This document shows positions 18,640 through 25,921 of a stretch of 64,000 bases of DNA, piece by piece. The stretch spans positions 3,968,001-4,032,000 of the forward strand of contig NZ_AP025730.1 in assembly GCF_023734135.1 (NCBI RefSeq). The letters are read 5' to 3'. Below the pieces are notes generated by a model, which searched no databases, was not told where the DNA came from, and saw nothing but the letters and a program-made list of their open reading frames with translations. The stretch's first letter is position 1. Every line of letters begins with the position of its first letter. This DNA is from Sphaerotilus microaerophilus (GTDB lineage Bacteria; Pseudomonadota; Gammaproteobacteria; Burkholderiales; Burkholderiaceae_C). Position numbers and translations under genes: made by a program.

Positions 18640-19590
18640 TCAAATCTGCGCCGGTAATTGCGCACGGCGCGGCAGATCCGGGCCGCGACGGGTGCAGGTG
18701 ATGGCCGCGGCGCCGGCGGCAAAGGCTGCGATGCGCGTGGCTTCGTCGAGCGTCAGCCGGGCCAGCCCAGCGGGGCTGAGCCGGCCAAGCTCGGCCAGCG
18801 CAACCAATGTGCTGGCCTGGAAGGTGTCGCCAGCACCGACCGTGTCGATCACGCTGATGCGCGGGGCGCTCACCTCGCAGCGGCCCTCGCGGGTCCAGGC
18901 CACCGCGCCCTCGCCACCGCGGGTGAGCATCACCAGGTTCACCCCGGCCGCCAGCCAGTGCCGCGCCATGCCCTCCGGCGAGGCGCCGGGGTAGAGGCGC
19001 TCGAAGTCCTCGTCGCTGAGCTTGAGCAAGTGGCTGCGCGAGGCCATCCAGTCGACGCGCTGGCGCCAGATGGCCAGGTCGGGCTCGACGTTCAGGCGCA
19101 CGTTGGGGTCATAGGCGATGACGCTGCGGTGGCGGCGCTGCTCCACCAGCGCCTCGATGGTGGCAGCGATGGGCTCCACCACGCAGGCGTAGGAGCCGAA
19201 GTGGAAGGCCGCGACCTCGGCAGGCAGGCGGTCGAGGTGCTCGGGCCTCAGCTGGCGATCGGCCCCGCCATGCCCGTAGAAGCGGTAGCTCGGCACCCCC
19301 TGGGCGTCCAGGCCGACCAGGCTCAGCGTGGTGGGGGCATCGCAGTGCAGCACCGCGTCCATCGAGATGCCCTCGGCACGGAGGCTGCGCTCGATGCGCT
19401 CGCCCAGGAAGTCGCGCGACAGGCCGCCGAAGAACAGCGCCGGGTGGCCCAGCCGGGCCACGCCCATCGCCACATTGAGCGGCGAGCCACCCACGACGGC
19501 ATCGAGCGTGAGACCGGTCGGGGTCTCACCGTTCTGGAACACGTCGAGCAGCGATTCACCGCAGACGACGATCGGGGACTTGTCGGACAT
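18640..19590 (-). CDS. PfkB-family sugar kinase (fructokinase-like)
   Basis: 316 residues. It begins VVCGESLLDV, has the N-terminal glycine signature VGGSPLNVAMGVARLG and the PfkB signature 2 DTVGAGDTFQA with the catalytic Asp. It phosphorylates a sugar with ATP; fructose fits best because the divergent operon encodes FrcBCA, but ribose/ribulose-type substrates cannot be excluded. The ATG at 19590 is preferred over one 14 codons upstream because it starts at the conserved strand and follows AAGGTG. It shares a 361-bp regulatory region with frcB. Confidence 0.88.
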   Translation of the reverse strand: MSDKSPIVVCGESLLDVFQNGETPTGLTLDAVVGGSPLNVAMGVARLGHPALFFGGLSRDFLGERIERSLRAEGISMDAVLHCDAPTTLSLVGLDAQGVPSYRFYGHGGADRQLRPEHLDRLPAEVAAFHFGSYACVVEPIAATIEALVEQRRHRSVIAYDPNVRLNVEPDLAIWRQRVDWMASRSHLLKLSDEDFERLYPGASPEGMARHWLAAGVNLVMLTRGGEGAVAWTREGRCEVSAPRISVIDTVGAGDTFQASTLVALAELGRLSPAGLARLTLDEATRIAAFAAGAAAITCTRRGPDLPRRAQLPAQI

Positions 19591-19951
19591 GGCAGCACCT
19601 TGAGAGAACGCCAGCACCATGACTTGATACATGCGCTGGATTTAATTGAAGACCCATCCCGGTCGATCTGTATGACCGAAGCGTGTGTTATCGGACGAAA
19701 CGTACCGATCAGCCAGACGCAAGTACAGAACAGGTGCGCTGATCGTGGCACATCCGGGTTCTCCCGGACCTAGGGGAAATCACTAAATCAATGTGATTGA
19801 TTTAAATGAAGAGCCTGCCTAAGATGCCGTCCAGGGTCGAAAGGAAACCTCCTGGTCCTCCCGAACGACCCCAGTCCCCCTCCCAAGCTCCCATCCACAC
19901 ACCTTGTCCCGGGCCGGCAGACCACTGCCGCCTCGATCCCACGGAGACACC
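19591..19951. promoter_or_regulatory. Divergent sugar-locus control region with candidate operators
   Basis: AT-rich compared with its surroundings. It holds a perfect inverted repeat AAATCAA-TGTGA-TTGATTT (19785-19803). A GATTTAAATGAAGAGCC element (19799-19815) is nearly repeated as GATTTAATTGAAGACCC near 19639, 15 of 17 bases identical. A CCGGG-TTCT-CCCGG hairpin lies at about 19754-19767. The ROK repressor encoded at the end of the operon, or a LacI-type regulator elsewhere, is the likely binder. No clean -35/-10 pair could be fixed. Confidence 0.5.
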
Positions 19952-20941
19952 ATGAAGCGCCTGAGCACCCTGAGCATCGCCGCCGCCATCGCCACCTTCG
20001 GCACGGCCGCCATCGCCGCCGACCAGCCGGTGATCGGCCTGATCACCAAGACCGAGACCAACCCCTTCTTCGTCAAGATGAAGGAAGGTGCCCAGGCCGA
20101 GGCCAAGAAGCTCGGCGCCAAGCTGATGACCGCCTCGGGCAAGAAGGACGGCGACACCGGCGCGCAGATCACCGCGATCGAGAACATGGTCACCGCCGGC
20201 GCCAAGACCATCCTGATCACCTCCTCGGGCGACGCCATCATCCCGGCGGTGAAGAAGGCCCAGGCCAAGGGCGTGCAGGTGATCGCGCTGGACAGCCCCT
20301 TCGACGGCGCCGACGCCCTGTTCGCCACCGACAACTACAAGGCCGGCATCCTGATCGGCCAGTACGCCAAGGCCGCGACCGCCGGCAAGCCCGCCAAGAT
20401 CGCGATGCTGGACCTGTTCCCCGGCCACCCGGTGGGCGCGCAGCGCCACAACGGCTTCATGAGCGGCTTCGGCCTGAAGGCCAACGACGCCAAGAGCAAC
20501 GAGCTGTCCAGCACCGCCGAAACCGTCTGCGCCGCCGACACCGACGGCAACCAGGCGAAGGGCCAGACCGCGATGGAGAATTGCTTGCAGAAGGACCCTG
20601 GCATCAACATCGTCTACACCATCAATGAGCCCGCCGCCGCCGGCGCCTACAACGCGCTGAAGAAGGCCGGCAAGGAGAAGGACGTGCTGATCGTCTCGGT
20701 CGATGGCGGCTGCGAAGGCGTGGCCAACGTCGGCAAGGGCGTGATCGCCGCGACCAGCCAGCAGTACCCGCTGAAGATGGCCGCCATGGGCGTGGCCGCG
20801 GGCGTCGACTACGCCAAGGGTGGCAAGAAGGCCAGCGGCTACGTCGACACCGGCGTGACGCTGATCGCTGCCAAGGCCGTTGCGGGCGTCGAGAGCAAGG
20901 ACGTCAAGACCGGCACCAGCCTGTGCTGGGGCAACAAGTAA
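19952..20941 (+). CDS. frcB: Fructose-type sugar ABC transporter, periplasmic binding protein FrcB
   Basis: 329 residues; signal peptide cleaved after AAIAA. It matches the FrcB family along its length: GLITKTETNPFFVKMKEGA, a TINEPAAAGAYNALK stretch, DVLIVSVDGGCEGV, SQQYPLKMAAMG and the C-terminal TGTSLCWG. These are class I CUT2 sugar-binding features seen in the Sinorhizobium FrcB, which binds fructose, mannose and ribose. The ATG at 19952 follows GGAG. It is first of an operon frcB-frcC-frcA-fucU-like-ROK; a stem-loop after it probably lowers expression of the later genes. Confidence 0.92.
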   Translation: MKRLSTLSIAAAIATFGTAAIAADQPVIGLITKTETNPFFVKMKEGAQAEAKKLGAKLMTASGKKDGDTGAQITAIENMVTAGAKTILITSSGDAIIPAVKKAQAKGVQVIALDSPFDGADALFATDNYKAGILIGQYAKAATAGKPAKIAMLDLFPGHPVGAQRHNGFMSGFGLKANDAKSNELSSTAETVCAADTDGNQAKGQTAMENCLQKDPGINIVYTINEPAAAGAYNALKKAGKEKDVLIVSVDGGCEGVANVGKGVIAATSQQYPLKMAAMGVAAGVDYAKGGKKASGYVDTGVTLIAAKAVAGVESKDVKTGTSLCWGNK

Positions 20942-21003
20942 GCCAGCCCGGCCACCGGGCAGTGCGCTGCCCGGTTCCTGACGCCAGGCGCTGAAGGCGC
21001 TCC

Positions 21004-21052
21004 CCCAGGCAACGCGGGCCGTTGGCCCGACCCTGGGCGGGTGCCTTTTTTC
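21004..21052 (+). terminator. Intra-operon stem-loop after frcB
   Basis: Outer stem CCCAGG/CCTGGG encloses an inner CGGGCC-GTT-GGCCCG hairpin, and a run of T's follows (21046-21051). Such partial terminators between binding-protein and permease genes raise the ratio of binding protein to membrane components. Confidence 0.65.
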
Positions 21053-21074
21053 TTTCCTTCCGCAGAGGACCGCC

Positions 21075-22034
21075 GTGACCACTTTCAAAGACAAGCTGCC
21101 GCCGATCAGCCAGCTCGGGCCCTTCATCGCCCTGGTGGCCGCCTGCATCGTCTTCGGCCTGACGACCGACAACTTCTTCAGCGGCGCCAACTTCGCGCTG
21201 ATCCTGCAGCAGGTCATGGTGGTGGGCGTGATCGCCATCGGCCAGACGCTGGTCATCCTGACCGCCGGCATCGACCTGTCCTGCGGCATGGTGATGGCGC
21301 TGGGCAGCATCGTGATGACCAAGTTCGCGGTCGATCTGGGCATGCCCGCGCCGCTGGCCATCCTCTGCGGCATCGCGGTGACGGCGGGCTTCGGGCTGAT
21401 CAACGGCCTGCTGGTCACGCGCATCAAGCTGCCGCCCTTCATCGTGACGCTGGGCACGATGAACATCGCCTTCGCGATCACGCAACTCTATTCGTCCGCC
21501 CAGACCGTCTCCGGCGTGCCCCCGCTGATGACCTGGCTGGGCGGCACCTTCGACATCGGCCACACGCCGATCAGCTTCGGCACGATCCTGATGATCGCGC
21601 TCTACCTGGGCTGCTGGTTCTGGCTGCGCGAGACGGCGTCGGGGCGCCACGTCTACGCGGTGGGCAACAACCCCGAGGCCACCCGCCTGGTCGGCATCCC
21701 GACCGACCGTGTGCTGCTGGGCGTGTACGTACTGGCTGGCCTGTTCTACGGCATCGCCTCGCTACTGCTGGTGGCACGCACCGAGGTGGGCGACCCGAAT
21801 GCCGGGCAGACCGAGAACCTTGACGCCATCACCGCGGTCGTGCTCGGCGGCACCAGCCTGTTCGGCGGCCGTGGCGTGGTGCTCGGCTCGCTGGTGGGCG
21901 CCATCGTCGTCGGCGTGCTGCGCAACGGCCTGACGCTGATGGGCGTGTCGTCCGTCTACCAGGTGCTGATCACCGGCATCCTCGTGATCATCGCCGTCAC
22001 TGTGGACCAACTGTCTCGCAAGGGAGCGCGCTGA
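21075..22034 (+). CDS. frcC: Fructose-type sugar ABC transporter permease FrcC
   Basis: 319 residues starting from GTG at 21075 after AGAGGAC. Eight to ten hydrophobic helices; BPD_transp_2 family motifs IGQTLVILTAGIDLSCG, LPPFIVTLGTMNIAFAI and the cytoplasmic ATPase-contact loop region RHVYAVGNNPEATRLVGI. AVVLGGTSLFGGRG near the C-terminus is typical of RbsC/FrcC. It forms the membrane channel, probably as a homodimer. It ends one base before frcA. Confidence 0.93.
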   Translation: MTTFKDKLPPISQLGPFIALVAACIVFGLTTDNFFSGANFALILQQVMVVGVIAIGQTLVILTAGIDLSCGMVMALGSIVMTKFAVDLGMPAPLAILCGIAVTAGFGLINGLLVTRIKLPPFIVTLGTMNIAFAITQLYSSAQTVSGVPPLMTWLGGTFDIGHTPISFGTILMIALYLGCWFWLRETASGRHVYAVGNNPEATRLVGIPTDRVLLGVYVLAGLFYGIASLLLVARTEVGDPNAGQTENLDAITAVVLGGTSLFGGRGVVLGSLVGAIVVGVLRNGLTLMGVSSVYQVLITGILVIIAVTVDQLSRKGAR

Positions 22035-22035
22035 A

Positions 22036-22836
22036 ATGAGCACATCCTCCTCTTCCGCCTACGTCATGCAGGCCAAGGGCCTGGTCAAGCGCTACGGCCA
22101 GGTCACCGCGCTGGACGGCGCCGACTTCGAACTGCGCCCTGGCGAGATCCTGGCGGTGATCGGCGACAACGGCGCCGGCAAGTCCAGCCTGATCAAGGCG
22201 CTGTCAGGCGCCACCATCCCCGACGAGGGCGAGATCCTGCTGGACGGCCGGCCGGTGTCGTTCCGCTCACCGCTCGAGGCCCGCCATGCCGGCATCGAGT
22301 GCTGCTACCAGGACCTGGCGGTTGCTCCGGCCATGACCATCGCCGAGAACCTCTTCCTCGGGCGCGAGCTGCGCCGCCCGGGCTTTGCCGGCAATGTGCT
22401 GCGCATGCTCGACAAGAAGAAGATGCTGGAGACCGCCGTCGCCCGCATGGCCGACCTGAAGGTGGGCATCCGCTCGATGACGCAGGCGGTGGAGACGCTC
22501 TCGGGCGGCCAGCGCCAGTGCGTGGCGGTGGCGCGCGCGGCGGCCTTCGCCCACCACGTGGTCATCCTGGACGAGCCGACCGCGGCGCTGGGCGTCAAGG
22601 AAGGCAACATGGTGCTGGAGCTGATCCGCCGGGTGCGCGACAAGGGCCTGCCGGTGATCCTGATCTCGCACAACATGCCGCACGTCTTCGAGATCGCCGA
22701 CCGCATCCACGTCGCCCGCCTGGGCCGGCGCGCCGCGGTGCTGAACCCGAAGAAGATCAGCATGAGCGACACCGTGGCGGTGATGACGGGGGCGATGCCG
22801 CCCGATCGCATCCCGGCCGAATGCCTCGCCTACTGA
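22036..22836 (+). CDS. frcA: Fructose-type sugar ABC transporter ATP-binding protein FrcA
   Basis: 266 residues, a single ATPase domain. Walker A GDNGAGKSS, Q-loop CCYQDLAVAP, signature LSGGQRQ, Walker B VVILDEPTAALG and switch His in LISHNMPH. CUT2 ATPases such as RbsA usually carry two domains (~500 residues); the one-domain form is the FrcA type. It energises sugar uptake through FrcC. The start ATG overlaps the end of frcC apart from one base, indicating coupled translation. Confidence 0.93.
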   Translation: MSTSSSSAYVMQAKGLVKRYGQVTALDGADFELRPGEILAVIGDNGAGKSSLIKALSGATIPDEGEILLDGRPVSFRSPLEARHAGIECCYQDLAVAPAMTIAENLFLGRELRRPGFAGNVLRMLDKKKMLETAVARMADLKVGIRSMTQAVETLSGGQRQCVAVARAAAFAHHVVILDEPTAALGVKEGNMVLELIRRVRDKGLPVILISHNMPHVFEIADRIHVARLGRRAAVLNPKKISMSDTVAVMTGAMPPDRIPAECLAY

Positions 22837-22870
22837 CGCTCCCACTGACGCGCCGCAAAGGAACCCTCCC

Positions 22871-23341
22871 ATGCTCAAGGGCATCGACCCCCTGCTCTCC
22901 CCCGAGCTGCTGAAGGTGCTGGCCGAGATGGGCCACGGCGACGAGATCATCATCGCCGATGCCAATTTCACCGCCACCAGCCTCGCGCGCCGCGCCGTGA
23001 TGGCGCCGCTGCCGGTGATCTCGCTGCCCGGGGCATCCGTGCAGCGCGCGGTCGAGGCGGTGCTCAGCTTGCTACCGCTGGACGCCTCGGTGGCCCAGCC
23101 GGTGGCCTACATGCAGGTCTGCGACACACCCGCCGGCTACCGCAGCCGCCTGCAGCGCGACGTGATCGCCGCGCTGCAGGCCGGCGGCCACGCCGCGCCC
23201 GAGCAGTGCGAGGCGATGGAGCGCTTCGCCTTCTATGATCGCGTGCGCCAGGCCTTCGCCATCGTGCACACCGGCGACCTGCAGCCCTACGGCAACTTCC
23301 TGCTGCGCAAGGGCGTGATCAGCGAGGCGCTGGCGGCCTGA
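22871..23341 (+). CDS. RbsD/FucU family sugar mutarotase
   Basis: 156 residues. The N-terminal MLKGIDPLLSPELLKVLAEMGHGDEIIIADANF motif carries the catalytic His (MGHGDE) and Asp of RbsD/FucU proteins, which interconvert anomeric or pyranose/furanose sugar forms. The length and the C-terminal YGNFLLRKGV agree with FucU. In this operon it probably converts the imported sugar to the form used by the PfkB kinase. RBS AAGGA precedes the ATG. Whether the sugar is fructose, ribose or fucose is open. Confidence 0.88.
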   Translation: MLKGIDPLLSPELLKVLAEMGHGDEIIIADANFTATSLARRAVMAPLPVISLPGASVQRAVEAVLSLLPLDASVAQPVAYMQVCDTPAGYRSRLQRDVIAALQAGGHAAPEQCEAMERFAFYDRVRQAFAIVHTGDLQPYGNFLLRKGVISEALAA

Positions 23342-23366
23342 CGACAACCCCCTGAACGGATCCACC

Positions 23367-24653
23367 TTGGCCTACGACGAACCCGACACCGCGCCGAGTG
23401 GATCCGGCGATGGCCGACCGCCAAGCGCAGGCACCGCGCCCGCACAGCTGCGCCCGCGCGGCTCCAACCACGTCGGCATGCGCCAGTACAACGAGCGCGT
23501 GCTGCTGCAGGCCATCCGCCTGCATGGCGAGCTGCCCAAGGCCGAGCTGGCGCGGCTGACGCACCTGAGCAATCAGACCGTCTCTCTGATCGTCAATGCG
23601 CTGCTCGACGAGGGCCTGCTGGTCAAGCGCGAGCCGCTGCGCGGGCGCATCGGCCAGCCCTCGGTGCCGATCGCGCTGGCACCCGACGGCGCCTTCTCGG
23701 TGGGCGTCAAGGTGGGCCGGCGCAGCATGGACGTGATCCTGATCGACTTCGTCGGCCAGGTGCGCCAGCGCTGGAGCCTGGACTACCGCTACCCCGAGCC
23801 CGGTGTCCTGATCGCCGAGATCGCCCGACGCCTGGCAGACCTGCAGGCGCTGCTGACACCCGCCCAGCTCGAACGCGTGCAGGGCATCGGCATCGCCCTG
23901 CCCTTCTCGTTGGGTGGCTGGCAGACCCTGCTCGACATGCCGCCCGAAGTGGCTGCCCGCTGGCCCGCCACCGACTTGCGTGCCGAAGTGGCCGCGCTGA
24001 CCGAGCTGCCCGTCACGCTGATCAAGGACACCGCCGCGGCCTGCGTGGCCGAACTGGTGGCCGGGCGCGGGCGCAGCATGCCGGCCTTCCTCTACCTCTT
24101 CATCGACACCTTCGTCGGCGGCGGCCTGGTGCTGGACAGCCACCTCTACCCGGGTGCCAGCGGCAATGCCGGCGCGGTGGCCTCCATGCCGCTGCAGGTG
24201 GCTGGCGGGCCAGGCCAGATCCCGCCGCAGATGCTGAGCGCGGCCTCGCTGCTGGGGCTGCAGAAACTCTACGAGGCGGCTGGCCTCGACCCCGAAGCCG
24301 CCATGGACGACCGTGCGCTGGAGCCCCCCTGGGCCACCCACACCCGCGGCTGGCTGCGCACGGCCGCACAGGCATTGGCCTTCGGCATCAGCAGCGCCGC
24401 CTGCCTGCTCGACATTGGCGACGTGGTGGTGGACGGCGTCTTCCACCGCGACCTGCTGTCACGGCTGATCTCGCACGTCGAGGAGGCGCTCGACCAGCAC
24501 AGCTGGGAGGGCGTCACGCGCCCGGCCATCCGCGCCGGCACCATCGGCTCGGACGCCCGGGCCCTGGGTGGCGCCCTGCTGCCGCTGTATGCGGCCTTCG
24601 CCCCCGACCCCGAGGTCTTCCTGAAGGCCGCTCCCATCGGCCGCGGCGACTGA
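23367..24653 (+). CDS. ROK-family transcriptional repressor
   Basis: 428 residues from a TTG at 23367; an ATG at 23478 would cut into the helix-turn-helix, so the longer form is preferred though no good RBS is seen. Winged HTH about 45-100 (NERVLLQAIRLHGELPKAELARLTHLSNQTVS), then the ROK sugar-kinase fold (VGVKVGRRSMDVILIDF; TLIKDTAAACVAEL). The ROK zinc cluster CxCGxxGC is missing: the equivalent region reads GASGNAGAVASMPLQ. It is probably the local repressor of the frc operon and the divergent kinase gene. Confidence 0.87.
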   Translation: MAYDEPDTAPSGSGDGRPPSAGTAPAQLRPRGSNHVGMRQYNERVLLQAIRLHGELPKAELARLTHLSNQTVSLIVNALLDEGLLVKREPLRGRIGQPSVPIALAPDGAFSVGVKVGRRSMDVILIDFVGQVRQRWSLDYRYPEPGVLIAEIARRLADLQALLTPAQLERVQGIGIALPFSLGGWQTLLDMPPEVAARWPATDLRAEVAALTELPVTLIKDTAAACVAELVAGRGRSMPAFLYLFIDTFVGGGLVLDSHLYPGASGNAGAVASMPLQVAGGPGQIPPQMLSAASLLGLQKLYEAAGLDPEAAMDDRALEPPWATHTRGWLRTAAQALAFGISSAACLLDIGDVVVDGVFHRDLLSRLISHVEEALDQHSWEGVTRPAIRAGTIGSDARALGGALLPLYAAFAPDPEVFLKAAPIGRGD

Positions 24654-24743
24654 CCGGCCCGACCTCGCAGGGCGGTGGGGGCTGCGCCGCTGGAACTTGC
24701 CTGTGGCTTGTCCGTGACCTGCACGTGGCAGGCGGGATCAGGG

Positions 24744-24762
24744 GCGCGGAACCCGCGCTTTT
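24744..24762 (+). terminator. Rho-independent terminator after the frc operon
   Basis: GCGCGG-AAC-CCGCGC stem followed directly by TTTT, 90 bp after the ROK stop. The remaining bases to cheZ (to 24882) presumably hold the cheZ promoter, but no clear hexamers were found. Confidence 0.65.
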
Positions 24763-24882
24763 CCCCCTACCCCGCAGCGGGTCATCTGCTGCAATGGCGA
24801 CCAGCAGCGGCGCGCGGGCGACGACGTCTACTCAGGGCGGATCGGCGCGTCTCGAACGAACTCCAAGATCCTTGAGGACGCC

Positions 24883-25506
24883 ATGCCCGAACAACACGCA
24901 GCAGCACCCGACGCAGGCGCCGACGGCCGACTGAGCCCGGAGGCCTCCTACGACCGACTCGGCCACATCGTGCGGCAACTGCACGACGCGCTACGCACCC
25001 TGGGCTATGACGCGGCGCTGCGCCGCATCGCCCACGAGATCCCCGACGCGCGCGACCGGCTCGCCTATGTCGGCCAGATGACCGAAGCGGCCGCCAACAA
25101 GGTGCTGAACCTGGTCGACGGCGCCGCGCCAGGCTGCGACGAGATCGCCCAACGCACCGAGCAGTTCACCGAAAAGCTGGTGGGCGACGCGCAGGCCGCT
25201 GCGGGAACCACCTTGCTGGCCGAGTGCGCCGACTACGCCTCACACGTCGGCTCCTTTGCCGAGACGCAACGCGGCGTGCTCACCGACATCATGCTGGCGC
25301 AGGACTTCCAGGACCTGTCCGGCCAAGTGATTGGCAAGATCATCAACATCATCACCCGGACCGAACAGCAGCTGCTGGACCTGCTGGTCCTCAGCGGCCC
25401 GCAGGAGGCGACGCCCGGCGCAGAGACCCTGGAAGGGCCCCAGGTGCCCGAGAAGGCGATGAAGCAGGACGACGTCGACGACCTGCTGGCCTCGCTGGGG
25501 TTCTGA
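24883..25506 (+). CDS. cheZ: Chemotaxis protein phosphatase CheZ
   Basis: 207 residues. The long four-helix-bundle hairpin carries the catalytic motif LAQDFQDLSGQVIGKI with D144 and Q148, equivalent to E. coli D143 and Q147. After a flexible Pro/Glu linker, the CheY-binding tail QDDVDDLLASLGF closes the protein. It dephosphorylates CheY-P at the flagellar motor/receptor arrays. No other chemotaxis or flagellar gene lies within the window, so it is detached from the usual cheY-cheZ pair. GAGGA precedes the ATG. Confidence 0.96.
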   Translation: MPEQHAAAPDAGADGRLSPEASYDRLGHIVRQLHDALRTLGYDAALRRIAHEIPDARDRLAYVGQMTEAAANKVLNLVDGAAPGCDEIAQRTEQFTEKLVGDAQAAAGTTLLAECADYASHVGSFAETQRGVLTDIMLAQDFQDLSGQVIGKIINIITRTEQQLLDLLVLSGPQEATPGAETLEGPQVPEKAMKQDDVDDLLASLGF

Positions 25507-25525
25507 CCCGGCCGAGCTGGCCGGG
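25507..25525. terminator. Hairpin between cheZ and the GlsB-like gene
   Basis: CCCGGCC-GAGCT-GGCCGGG, 7-bp perfect stem in the 32-bp space between two convergent genes; no T-run. Confidence 0.45.
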
Positions 25526-25538
25526 CGGAACAGGACGA

Positions 25539-25784
25539 TCAGCTCGCCTTGAGCTTGCTGACCACAAACAGCAGCAGGGCCGCGCCGACCACCGAGGCGA
25601 TGAACCCCACCGCGGCCCCCGGCGCATACCAGCCCAGCTGGGTGCCCACGAAGCCGGCCAGGAACGAGCCGGCAATGCCCAGCAAGGCCGTCAGGATGAA
25701 GCCCAGCGACTGGGTTCCTGGCAGGACGGCACGCGCCACCAACCCGACCACGAACCCGACGATCACCATCCACACGTAGTGCAT
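25539..25784 (-). CDS. GlsB/YeaQ/YmgE family stress-associated membrane protein
   Basis: 81 residues, three hydrophobic segments, glycine-rich. The family pattern is clear: MVIVGFVVGLVARAVLPG, GFILTALLGIAGSFLAGFVG, then a GFIASVVGAALLLFV helix. These small inner-membrane proteins (older name transglycosylase-associated) are commonly stress-induced; their function is not established. AGGAG lies before the ATG. Confidence 0.93.
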   Translation of the reverse strand: MHYVWMVIVGFVVGLVARAVLPGTQSLGFILTALLGIAGSFLAGFVGTQLGWYAPGAAVGFIASVVGAALLLFVVSKLKAS

Positions 25785-25921
25785 TCCTCACTCCTCGAGA
25801 TGCAGCGCCGCCCCGTTGGCGGCAACGCATCCTAGAAGAATTCCGTGAAGAATGTCACGTTTCGTTGCGAACGACGGACAACCCCGGCAGCTGCGTCGGC
25901 CAGCCGCCCCGGCGGGCCACC

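Noticed and set aside
19802..21481. A 559-codon open frame antisense to frcB/frcC
   Set aside because: It crosses two clear genes, a terminator and an intergenic region; translation is Ala/Gly/Val-biased without any family motif.
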